Under the pieces are notes generated by a model. That model ran no database searches. It was not told the origin of the DNA and was given only the letters and a program-made list of their open reading frames with translations. A DNA stretch of 64,000 nt, taken from assembly GCA_030248295.1 (NCBI GenBank), contig JASANH010000041.1:1-64000 (forward strand), given 5' to 3'. Below are positions 1 to 8,248 of this stretch, one piece after another. The stretch comes from Mesodorylaimus sp. YZB2_4. Taxonomy: Eukaryota > Nematoda > Enoplea > Dorylaimida > Dorylaimidae. Positions within the stretch are counted from its first letter, which is position 1, and the number at the start of each line of letters is the position of its first letter. Both the position numbers and the translations under genes were made by a program.

Positions 1-1700
1 CCATCACGAGTTTCGAGATGGACTTTTACGATAGGCGTAGTGATGCAGACCGGTTTCGATTGGAACCTTCCAACCCAAATCTTCTCGCGTTTGAGCTCTT
101 TCAATTGTAACTGGTCAGCGATGGCTTTGCGTATGTACGTATCTGTCGATCCTGGATCGATGACAAGATTGACCTTCTGCCTGGGCGTTTTATTCCTTGG
201 GAACTGATAAGCGTTTACAACCGCAGTCTGCAAGAATGACCGTTTGGTATTTGCAAATAGAGCGATTCCTTCCGGTTTCGCGTTTTCCTCAAGAGGTGTC
301 GATTTTTCTTTGATCGGGCACAAGGCGGAGTGATGCTTGCGGATTTTTGGATTTTCCCATTTGCAGTAGCGACATGGTTTTTGCTTCTCTTTGCAATCCT
401 TTGCGAGATGATTTGACCGCAGACATATGAAGCAGCGATTTTTCAACTGGGCGCGGCGTTCCTCTTCCGTTTTGAACTTTGTACACTCATCGGAGTAATG
501 CTTTTCATCGCAGAAGGCGCAATTTGGAACTTTCTTCGAGTGGACCAACAACGTTTCCGTTGTGCGATGATAATGAGCGGATTTATCGTCTCTGCGATTT
601 TGGCCCTCGCTCTGAGGTTTCCCTTTTCGTTCTACAGGCGAGTGCTTGCCATGAGTCGGGCTATAGCAGTGGATATCAGCGATTTGACGAACTGCCTCCA
701 GGAACTCCTCGACTTTCCATGCCTTCTTTCCTGTTTTCTCCTGCAACCGCCTCTGGAACTCGACTGGCAACTTTGAGTAGAATGTGATAACCCAGGCGTC
801 GTCGACCCCTCTGCCGAGAGCTTCAATCGATCGCAAGTGCATTTCGAACTTGTTCAGTATGACTGGGACATATGTCATTGTATGCGCGACTGGGAGTTCA
901 TTTATGGCAATAGCATGCTCTTGAATGATAAGATCTGGCTGATCATAGCGCTGTTTCAAACGGCGAGCGACGACCTCATAATTTTCGTTGGTGATAGCGA
1001 ATCCCCTGACCATGTCGAGCGGTTCACCCTTGAGCGACTTCATGAGGTAGTCCAACTTCGTGCGGTTATCGCAGCTCCTATTACGATCGATAGTAGCTTC
1101 GAAGGAATCCCAAAATGGTTTCCATTGCATGAGATCACCGCCAAATTCTGCCAGAGTGAGCTTTGGAAGTTTTACGTTACCAGCGCCGCTTACGCTGCCG
1201 TTATTTTGCGGATTACCGTTTTGTAGTGCTGCTGCCATGGCCTCCCGTTGCGTTTCCATTCGCCGCGCCGACTCGCGCTCCATAATCTCAAACTCTTTCT
1301 GCAGCTTCTGCCTGCGCTCCTCCATTTCCATGACCCGCAGACGTTCCCGTTCCCCCTCTGCCACTTCACGCTGCCTACGCGCTGCGGCTGCCTTCAACTT
1401 AGCTCGCACGTGCGCCCTGATCTCGACGACTTCGGCCTCGATTTCAGCCGCTTCCACCGATTCCTCCTCCGTTGTCCCATTTTCCTCAACACCATCCAAC
1501 TCCCGCATCAGCGCTTCGTATTTCTCATAAAGACCGTCCAATTTACTTACGTATCCTTCGCACTCCTCTTCCAACTTCGCGAGATGCCTCGACTCGACCG
1601 TTTCCAGTTCCACTTGCGGACTTCGCCCCATTGCTGCGCGTAGAATCTTCTTCGCAGGGCCCAGACGTTGGCGAATTCGGCCACCCGAGACCGCTGCCAT
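1..1700 (-). CDS. Bel/Pao LTR retrotransposon gag-pol, 5' part (runs off window)
   Basis: Reading the minus strand from an ATG at 1700, one frame stays open for about 566 codons to the window edge. Residues ~40-165 are charged and coiled-coil-like. From ~175 (LPKLTLAEFGGD) follows the Gag-like domain of Pao elements (DUF1759 type). Three Cys/His knuckles lie at ~392 (CAFCDEKHYSDEC), ~421 (CFICLRSNHLAKDC) and just after (CRYC..HHSALC). An aspartic-protease region begins near 490, with the active-site-like string DPGSTDTYIR at ~512. RT, RNase H and integrase should lie beyond the left edge. Gag packages element RNA and the protease processes the polyprotein. No internal stop or frameshift was found, unlike the neighbouring elements, so this copy looks young. 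The family call is firm on order and motifs; activity is inference. Confidence 0.85.
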   Translation of the reverse strand, partial: MAAVSGGRIRQRLGPAKKILRAAMGRSPQVELETVESRHLAKLEEECEGYVSKLDGLYEKYEALMRELDGVEENGTTEEESVEAAEIEAEVVEIRAHVRAKLKAAAARRQREVAEGERERLRVMEMEERRQKLQKEFEIMERESARRMETQREAMAAALQNGNPQNNGSVSGAGNVKLPKLTLAEFGGDLMQWKPFWDSFEATIDRNRSCDNRTKLDYLMKSLKGEPLDMVRGFAITNENYEVVARRLKQRYDQPDLIIQEHAIAINELPVAHTMTYVPVILNKFEMHLRSIEALGRGVDDAWVITFYSKLPVEFQRRLQEKTGKKAWKVEEFLEAVRQIADIHCYSPTHGKHSPVERKGKPQSEGQNRRDDKSAHYHRTTETLLVHSKKVPNCAFCDEKHYSDECTKFKTEEERRAQLKNRCFICLRSNHLAKDCKEKQKPCRYCKWENPKIRKHHSALCPIKEKSTPLEENAKPEGIALFANTKRSFLQTAVVNAYQFPRNKTPRQKVNLVIDPGSTDTYIRKAIADQLQLKELKREKIWVGRFQSKPVCITTPIVKVHLETRD

Positions 1701-1761
1701 TTTCGATCTTCCGTTGCCCGTCCCACGACCAACCGAACCAACGTTAACCAAACCGAACCAA

Positions 1762-1781
1762 CTAACCACGTTCTGCTACCA
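1762..1781 (-). promoter_or_regulatory. Probable primer binding site of the Bel/Pao element
   Basis: The minus strand reads TGGTAGCAGAACGTGGTTAG two bases inside the inferred LTR end. It starts TGG and sits where a tRNA-primer site is expected. The priming tRNA was not identified. Confidence 0.4.
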
Positions 1782-1783
1782 CT

Positions 1784-1965
1784 TGACGCGAATAGGTTAA
1801 TCGTTGGTGACGGACGCGTGCCTGGCGATAGTCGTATGCGTAACGAAACTAGCGTTTATATATAGATACTCTTTCGAACCGACCGTACACTATGACAGTA
1901 AAACGAAAAGAAACCCCGTTCCTATGTCCTAACATGATACCTGGCTTAGCGGGTGTAAAGTGTCA
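1784..1965 (-). repeat. Probable 5' LTR of the Bel/Pao element
   Basis: On the minus strand the segment starts TGACACTTTACACCC and ends GCGTCA, so it has TG..CA ends. A TATA-like TATATATAAACG lies at about 1855-1867. The gag ATG follows about 80 bp downstream. At the outer edge (1965/1966) the sequence changes at once to Polinton coding sequence, which marks an insertion junction. The length (~182 bp) is short for the group, and the partner LTR lies outside the window, so the ends are inferred. Confidence 0.55.
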
Positions 1966-2235
1966 TCTATCGTCCTTCTTTACATCACTCGCGGTTGCTC
2001 TCCAATCCGCGACAACATCCGACAATATCGAATCATAACTGATGCATCGGCGTCTGGCCACATTTTTCTCTACCCATCGCAATTTGAAAAGTTGCGTATG
2101 GTCCTAAGTACTGATACAGAACTGTTTGCCATTTTGGAGGTGCAGGAGTTGGCGCCCATCGTGTACGATCTTGGTTATGGAGCCACTCTGCACAGGAGTG
2201 GCAATGCTTCTGTCAAGCTGATGGTCAGTGCCTAG
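1966..2235 (+). pseudogene. Polinton small-gene fragment, 5' end cut by Bel/Pao insertion
   Basis: About 90 codons are open and end at a TAG. The translation contains GHIFLYPSQFEKLR and IVYDLGYGATLHRSGNASVK. I do not know its function. It lies directly upstream of recognisable Polinton genes on the same strand, with similar base composition, so it is assigned to that element by position. No convincing start codon exists because the Bel/Pao LTR replaces the upstream sequence. It could be the C-terminal part of a longer protein. Confidence 0.4.
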
Positions 2236-2256
2236 AAAGGCCCGCTGTATTTAGAA

Positions 2257-2548
2257 ATGTCGGAGGACAACTTTCAACAACTCCAAAGGCAAGCTGCGCA
2301 AATTGACAGCCAGACGGAAGCGTATCAACAACATTCTACGTGGCAACATTCATCCAAAGACCAACGACAGAAAGGCTTCACATCGACATAGAATTGCTCT
2401 GCGAACTTTGGCACAACGAAAGGCCTCTGTTGAACAAAAACGTAAACTGCTTATTCAGAAAGGTGGATTTCTTCAATTTTTGCTTGCGCCAATCATAAGT
2501 GCGGCTGGAGGATTAATAGGTAGTTTGTTCCGACCTTCAAAAAACTAA
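2257..2548 (+). pseudogene. Polinton basic protein with C-terminal hydrophobic tail
   Basis: A start at 2257 (MSEDNFQQLQ) opens one frame, which shifts after about ten codons into a second frame. The second frame is strongly basic (LTARRKRINNILRGN, then KRKLLIQKGGF) and ends with a glycine-rich hydrophobic segment (LLAPIISAAGGLIGSLF) before TAA. Short basic proteins ending in GGFL..LLAP..GGLIG are a recurrent gene of Polintons and adintoviruses, where they have been compared with small adenovirus core or membrane-active peptides. The next conserved Polinton gene begins 26 bp downstream. One frameshift makes this copy non-functional as read. Family placement is good; the molecular role is only suggested. 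Confidence 0.6.
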
Positions 2549-2574
2549 AGATAAGAATAAAGCATTACAAGAAA

Positions 2575-3252
2575 ATGATGCTGGTGCCAGCGTCTAACGG
2601 AGATTACCTCAGGCAAATGCTCCCTGCAGCTGTGCCGCAATTAGCTGGCTTAGATGCGAAAATTCGTGCAATTATAGACAACAACAGAGACGCTTCTGAT
2701 GTAAAATCACTTAATTACAATCAAGTGCTACGAAGGTACATGAAATTAGAGGAAGATGCATTTGGTGCACCTCTTCCTCATTCTTATAGAAGAGACGACG
2801 AGAGATGGAATGGGCCTCCAGAAGCAGGACAACTCGAACCAGACAGAGTAACGTTACCGTTTTCAGACGAAACCATATTAGAAGGTATCCCAACTAGGAA
2901 TTTGAAGTCTGCACGCATATTGCTCAGCAATCTTAAGCGAAATAGTAAAATATCTTGTGCTAAAAATGGAGAAATGATCGCACATGGCGAGCGCCACACA
3001 ATCACAAACCTAATAGATCTCGTGCACGACTTTAGTCGCATGAGGAAATCTGTTGCACCTGCTGCTGGGTCTACCTTCTTCGCTAGGGCCTTGAAAAGGC
3101 AAAACGTACCAAGAGAAAGCATTGGAAACCCAGCTCGCTGGAAACTGATCGCAGAAAATCAAAGGGCACTGTTTGAAGCGACCAGAATACTTGCGACAGC
3201 TGCCCAGTCAGAGATGGGAATCAGGACTATATGCTGCTCAGCGAGGCGGTAG
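2575..3252 (+). CDS. Conserved Polinton protein of unknown function (225 aa)
   Basis: The frame is intact from ATG to TAG, 225 codons. It has an N-terminal helical region with NYNQVLRRYMKL, an acidic and proline-containing middle, a segment ILEGIPTRNLKSARILLSNL near residues 100-120, and a C-terminal motif with FARALKRQNVPRESIGN. This arrangement recurs in proteins placed between the small hydrophobic-tailed protein and the integrase in Polintons; no enzymatic motif is visible. It is the only long uninterrupted frame left in this Polinton, and the spacing to both neighbours is tight. The last ~20 residues may be altered, because reading past 3252 in other frames gives no clear continuation. 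Function is unknown. Confidence 0.6.
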   Translation: MMLVPASNGDYLRQMLPAAVPQLAGLDAKIRAIIDNNRDASDVKSLNYNQVLRRYMKLEEDAFGAPLPHSYRRDDERWNGPPEAGQLEPDRVTLPFSDETILEGIPTRNLKSARILLSNLKRNSKISCAKNGEMIAHGERHTITNLIDLVHDFSRMRKSVAPAAGSTFFARALKRQNVPRESIGNPARWKLIAENQRALFEATRILATAAQSEMGIRTICCSARR

Positions 3253-3393
3253 GGACATCAACGCCGTATAGGAGTACATATGAATATCAAGCTGATGACG
3301 ACAACGATGATAATGATCCCACATTATACAGCTAAAAATGTGTATGTAAATTCTTTGCAGTTAGCGTTTGGTTGTACTAGGTTGTACGACGAT

Positions 3394-4469
3394 GACAGAC
3401 CAAGTCCTACGAGGCATTTATTTGAATGTTGATCACCCAGCTTGTTTTTCAAGTCTTGACTCTCCCTATAAGGCTTCTAAACAACAGTTACCAGGATTAA
3501 AACGCAGCGAAGTGCAAGAGTGGTTGTCGCAGCATGAAAGTTACACATTAGCCCGCCCGCAAAAAATTTATCAGAAATCCAGTGCTAAGTTGTGGAATGG
3601 ATGCACTGTGGGAAATGGACTTGGTGGATCTATCGAAATTCAAAAAGCGTAATGATGGATACGCCTACCTACTTCAGATTATTGATGTGGGATCCCGTTA
3701 TGGATATAGTGTGCCCTTACGTACGGAGAGGCCTGCAAAGGTCGCTAAAGCATTTGAGAAACTTCTCAAATCAACAGCACATAAACCGGCTGTGTGCACG
3801 TTCGATGCGGGCAAATAATTCACTGGGGCTCATTTTGATAACATGCTGAAGAAGCACAAAATCTTTGCTCACGGGTCTAGGAGTGATATGAAATGCTCAA
3901 TAGTAGAACGCTAGAATCGAACTTTAAGAACAAGAATGTGGAAATATTTTACGCACAAGAATACTCGCAAGTGGGTAGATGTGCCACAAAAGTTAGTGAA
4001 TGCCTACAATTATTCAAAGCATCGCACGATTGGGTGTAAACCAGCAGAACTAACCCCAGATCGAGCTCGTGACATAAATATCCAGATAATTCAGCGAGCA
4101 GAAAATAAAGTGAAAACTCCGCCGCGCTTCAAGTATAACATAGGTGACCACGTTGGAATAAGCAAAAACAAGGAGATATTCAAAAAAGGTTTTGAGTAAA
4201 ATTGGACCAGGGGGGTTTTCATTATCACGTCACGGAAAGCCATTCCAGGGCCTGTACACAAACTTCAAGACATGAATAGCGAGCCAGTAGAAGGCATATT
4301 TTATGAGGCCCAAATTCAAAAAGTCGCAGAGCCGCAAACTTATAAGATAGAAAAAATCTTGCGTTGCAGACAGGTAGGTGGAGGAAAGAGGCAAGCATTA
4401 GTTTGCTTTCTCGGGTATGGTCCTGAGTTTGATCAATGGATAAACAAGGAGAACATAACAAAATTGTGA
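3394..4469 (+). pseudogene. Polinton retroviral-type integrase with chromodomain, broken
   Basis: Several frames together give a DDE integrase. The N-terminal region has HPACFSSLDSPYKASKQQ and VQEWLSQHESYTLARPQK. A frameshift near 3585 leads to EMDLVDLSKFKKRNDGYAYL (first catalytic Asp). TFDAGK then a stop then FTG stands at the second Asp, and SIVER then a stop then NRTL carries the catalytic Glu. The C-terminal part has RFKYNIGDHVGIS and a chromo-like end (VCFLGYGPEFDQWINKENI). It would cut and join element ends to host chromatin. At least one frameshift and three stops (about 3816, 3912 and 4197) make it dead. Synteny with the capsid genes fixes it as Polinton rather than LTR-element integrase. 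Confidence 0.85.
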
Positions 4470-4499
4470 GCAGTATCTCGTATAAAAAGCCCTGGATTG

Positions 4500-4850
4500 A
4501 TGGATGTCTCTCAGTCGAAAATAATGGGGGACCCACGACTGGGTAAGGATGTTTCTGGGGCCAATTACGAAGGCAGTTATAATCGCACTGAAAGTGAAGA
4601 TCGTGGTACGAATTTGGGAAACAGTGTATACTGGAAAATTTGGAGAAGTCGAGTCCCAAAGCAAGAAATCGTGTACTTTTGCCAGATTACTCTCGTCTAC
4701 ATTGTTATCCTTGCTAGTATTGATAATTTGACGTTGCAGAAAGACGAGGGGAAAGTTTGGATAGCGCTTTTGAGTGCTTGTCTGGGATACATTTTGCCGA
4801 GTCCAACATTGAAACACTTACCAAATGTTCATCAGGAAAATGACAAGTGA
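4500..4850 (+). CDS. Polinton small membrane protein
   Basis: An intact frame of about 116 codons begins 31 bp after the integrase stop. The N-terminal half is polar. Two hydrophobic stretches follow: residues ~64-82 (IVYFCQITLVYIVILAS) and ~96-108 (VWIALLSACLGYILP). A short basic tail ends at a TGA that overlaps the next gene's ATG. A two-segment membrane protein with LSACLGYILP-like text next to the minor capsid gene is a familiar Polinton neighbour of unknown role. I infer a virion or assembly membrane protein from position only. Confidence 0.55.
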   Translation: MDVSQSKIMGDPRLGKDVSGANYEGSYNRTESEDRGTNLGNSVYWKIWRSRVPKQEIVYFCQITLVYIVILASIDNLTLQKDEGKVWIALLSACLGYILPSPTLKHLPNVHQENDK

Positions 4851-5637
4851 AGATTTTTACCTCACACTCCCCAGCAATATTACTCGGGATGCTAGCGCAT
4901 CAGCATTCCGAGTTCCTTTACCAAGGATGGTTAGACTGAGATTGGGAAGTTCCGCTAGTCGAATTAATATATCCATATTCCTGGTATGATATAGACGTGC
5001 CTGAAGGACGTGTTTACTTGAGTTTAGAAACCACAACGGAATTCATTACAGTGCTGGTAGGTAAGCTGAAAAATGGTCACTACAGTTCCATCGACGACTT
5101 ATTACTAGCGCTGTCTGAAAGCCTGTCTGAAGAATATAAGGATTATGTGATTTTTGGTTATGATAAGAGAGCCAAGCACGTTGAAATATTACTGAAAGAC
5201 CCTGTGGTGGCCCGACATATGCCACACTTTTTGTATTACATGCTTGGTTATACCGTCGGAAACCACTGTAGTGCTGATGAGGCAACAACGTCACCACCTA
5301 ACATTCGTAAAGACCAAGGATCAGCCCCGCATCCACCAGACATGAGCTGCGGTCTTGATCTTTTTTATGTATACTGCGATATTACAGAACATAGTGTAGT
5401 CGGAAACAAATTGGCACCGTTGCTACGTGAAGTGGCTGTGAAAGGAAATTTTGTAGATAGTATACTGTGGACAAAATTTTTGTTCACCCACATTATGTGC
5501 CTGTGCTGAAAAAAGAATTCGACACGATCGAAATTGCCATAAAAACGGACCATAATAGAAACATTGCTCTTCAATACGGAAAAACACTTGCTAAGCTGCA
5601 CTTTAGACGCAGAAAGGCCAATGCATTGTTTATATAA
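4840..5637 (+). pseudogene. Polinton minor capsid (penton-like) protein, frameshifted
   Basis: The gene starts at an ATG overlapping the previous stop. It begins EDFYLTLPSNITRDASASAF, the typical N-terminal strand of the Polinton minor capsid protein. A frameshift or small deletion near 4985 leads into the main frame at 4997. Near 5465 another frameshift leads to the conserved end VHPHYVPVLKKEFDTIEIAI and LHFRRRK. The middle contains SCGLDLFYVYCDITEHSVVG and APLLREVAVKGN, the family's most recognisable block. In Polintons this single jelly-roll protein is predicted to form capsid vertices. Two frameshifts disable this copy. Family recognition is strong; the capsid role is established knowledge for the family, not shown here. 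Confidence 0.75.
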
Positions 5638-5710
5638 GTATTGTCATATGACATTATTTGTTTATTCTGTGCACTATCTCATCGCAGACTAGTTGCTCCT
5701 GTAATAAACA

Positions 5711-5869
5711 ATGTATCACGAAAATCCAAATTTTTGGCTTCCCCATTACAAACAGCAGGCCATTCAAAGTGGTCACGCTTTTAGAGGAGTACCATTTTTT
5801 TTGACCTTTATTCGTTGGAGAGCATATAAGAAAATACACAAACTGCAGAAACCGAATAATTCAACTTAA
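5711..5869 (+). CDS. Small Polinton ORF (MYHENPNFW type)
   Basis: A 52-codon frame starts ATG TAT CAC and ends TAA. The text MYHENPNFWLPHYKQQAIQS resembles the start of a short Polinton protein that normally continues into a glycine-rich hydrophobic region. Here the hydrophobic part is short (GVPFFLTFIRW) and basic residues follow, so it may be truncated or frameshifted. It sits 73 bp after the minor capsid gene on the same strand. Confidence 0.4.
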   Translation: MYHENPNFWLPHYKQQAIQSGHAFRGVPFFLTFIRWRAYKKIHKLQKPNNST

Positions 5870-6061
5870 TTTATCGCTTAATCATTTCTTTATCTTCATT
5901 GCTATTTCTGTTTTCATGACCTTGAACAACAACCCAAGATACATAAGCTGTTTAGAAAAGAAATTTGCACTAAGCCAAAAAGGCCAGTATCTCCTGTTTG
6001 ATCTCATCGCCTAAGCTGAGGGGGGAAAAAAGGTCCGCTTTGAAGATAAAATAAAAAAAAC

Positions 6062-6190
6062 ATGCATATTAGCCGCCACAACTGGAGAAATTCTCAACAA
6101 CAAGAGCAGCTCTCACAACAGGAACAATATTTGGAAAAACTAACAGTTAGCTTTGTAAAAGGTGGATGTGAAGTCTCCTATTTGAAGTAG
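6062..6190 (+). CDS. Tiny ORF at Polinton break
   Basis: A 42-codon frame (starts MHISRHNWRN, Gln-rich middle) ends at TAG just before a long T-rich tract. I do not recognise it. Strand and position fit the Polinton gene series, and it may be the beginning of a protein cut off by later insertions. Confidence 0.25.
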   Translation: MHISRHNWRNSQQQEQLSQQEQYLEKLTVSFVKGGCEVSYLK

Positions 6191-6440
6191 TTTTATTTTT
6201 TTGACATATCAATTTTATTAATTTTATTTTTTTAGTTTTATTTTTTTTTTTGTTTTTTTTCTGTTTGTTTGTTTTCATTTTTCATTTTTTTTCTGATTTT
6301 TTATTCTCCATTTTCTTTTTTTTTATTTCTCATTTTCATCTTTTAATTTCTCTCGGTTTTTATTTAATCCAATTTTATTTTTCAGCTGTTCACATATTCT
6401 GTACGACCTGTCTATCCACTGCATTTTTTCCCCCGTATTT
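6191..6440. repeat. T-rich low-complexity tract
   Basis: About 190 bases of T runs broken by A, G and C, ending in ordinary sequence near 6380-6440. It lies exactly where Polinton coding sequence stops. It could be a degenerate poly(A)/(T) tail of an inserted retrocopy on the minus strand, or sequence of low quality. Confidence 0.6.
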
Positions 6441-6587
6441 CATCATGTTTTAGTGCACATATATTTTACTCACACAAAGACAGAACACTGTAAAACGACG
6501 ACTTCACAAAAAGCTCCTTGTACTCCCTATGCGGTAAGGTGTACCTCGCTCTTTCTTTCAAAACTTTTAGCCGTCTCAGCCCAGGTC

Positions 6588-6668
6588 CGACATCGGGTAC
6601 CCGACCCTTACCCGAACCCGAAAACCCGACCCGAAAAGTCGGGTTTGGGTCGGGTCGGGTCGGGTTTT
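6588..6668. repeat. ACCCG/CGGGT low-complexity inverted repeat
   Basis: Runs of CCCGA and ACCCG are followed by their complement GGGTCGGGTCGGGT, able to fold back on itself. Similar tracts lie at 19047-19195 (GGTACGG) and 25540-25625 (GGGTCGG). Confidence 0.7.
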
Positions 6669-6805
6669 GATTATGAGGCCCAAAAAACCCGACTTTTATG
6701 ACACACAAAAATTCTAATTTCAAATTACCGCAAATCAAATTCAAATTATTTAAGCCACCTATATCATTCTACGAGTAGGCCTATCATATTTGTGCGCACC
6801 CATGC

Positions 6806-8088
6806 GTTCTCTGTGCGACAGAGTATCCACGCGGGCTGATGTGCGTAGGATACTCTGTCAACTTTCGCCACCCTGAGAGCGGCCTTGAGGGTCTGCTCCA
6901 GGGTCGCTCTCGCGCGTCCTAGCAGACATGTATATGAATGCGCGAACTGTGCGCGGACGAGTGGCTACTGTAACCGCTGTAGTTTCAGATTTTCGCTCGT
7001 GTTTTACCATTTTTTGCCTTCTTTTTCCATTCGTGAGACTCAAGCAAGCAAAAATCACAAAACGAAAAATGCGCAAATTCAAATTCAGACCAGCAGGCAC
7101 ATCGTTTTCGTTATATTCATCACGGAGACAAAAATACAAAATGCGAACACAGATAAAACAAAGAAAAACTAGTTCGATTCATCAATGTGATCAGCAGAAG
7201 CGGGTTCTAAAACATACATTGTCTTCTCTTAGTCTCGAGAGATGAGAACATTTTTTAATATTAAAAACACTCACCTTTGTCTTATAATATTCCAATCGAC
7301 AAGCTTACTGCAGGCCTAATTCCGCCTTTTCGTAACTCGTCGTATTGTACAGCACCGATCTATAAAAGAGCATAACGAATAAACAACCTGGAAAAGCCAG
7401 CGACTGTATGAATAAAATTGAAACTACAAATGCACATCATTGTTTTCCCCAGAGCAAGAAAGTGACTACGTGAGTCCTCGAATTTTACATAAACGGGCGG
7501 TTAATCTTCACTGATTCTCACTTTCTTCCTACATTATTTTCTTTTCTTCGATAGGCCTACTGAAAAATTCCCCTAAATCCTTAAAGGATGCAAACAGTTC
7601 TCAGAATGACGAAAAAAACCACGCTTTCGTGAATTCATAAACTATCTCACCTGTCTTTCTTCGCTTCGAGAATAAAAAATGTTCCGAAGTTTGATGCGAT
7701 TACATACAGGCGAAATTTTTCATGATTTGTTCCCCCCAAACGGAACCTTTCCCTAAAAATAAAAACAAAAAATGAAGTAAAATTCGAATTCACAATAGCA
7801 ATAATTCATTTCAGGTACTTCTAGCTACATTTCACGCAAAAAATTCCAATATAACCAAAGTTTCTCGCCAAGGTTCGCTCCAGGGTCTGCTCTTTCCATG
7901 CAGAGCATAACCCTCGCCAGGGTCTGCTCCGCCGTGGAGAGCATAACCCTCGGGAGAGCACCCTGGAGCACACCCTCGGCCTATCCTACAGCACACAGGA
8001 CAGGATCCTGTCCAACGAGGGTGGCGAAAGTTAACAGAGTATCCTACGCACATCAGCCCGCGTGGATACTCTGTCGCACAGAGAACCG
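6806..8088. mobile_element. Non-autonomous DNA element with ~70-bp terminal inverted repeats
   Basis: The left end at 6806 (GTTCTCTGTGCGACAGAGTA) recurs as its reverse complement ending at 8088. The match continues about 70 bp with only a few mismatches (CTGTCAACTTTCGCC against CTGTTAACTTTCGCC). Inside are further subterminal copies of AGGGTCTGCTCC near 6893, 7880 and 7920. The ~1.2-kb interior is AT-rich with short ORFs of no recognisable family, so the element is probably mobilised in trans. Target-site duplications could not be made out. Superfamily is unassigned. Confidence 0.7.
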
Positions 8089-8248
8089 ATGCGCAGGATC
8101 TGGAAAACTCGGAGACTGTCGACGGAGATGTACCTAGATATTTTTAGATAGATAGATCGATAGTTGTTTCTGGATGCAGATAATCTGCATCGAATTTGCA
8201 TAATTTTTTCTTATCCTTGGCTTCTTCACGTCCCTGTCAAACAAAGCG

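Noticed and set aside
479..1747. Several plus-strand ORFs of 90-156 codons at the left edge
   Set aside because: They lie antisense to the open Bel/Pao gag-protease frame and show no family text; they are shadows.
2711..3122. Minus-strand ORFs over the 225-residue Polinton gene
   Set aside because: Antisense shadows of an intact sense frame with recognisable family text.
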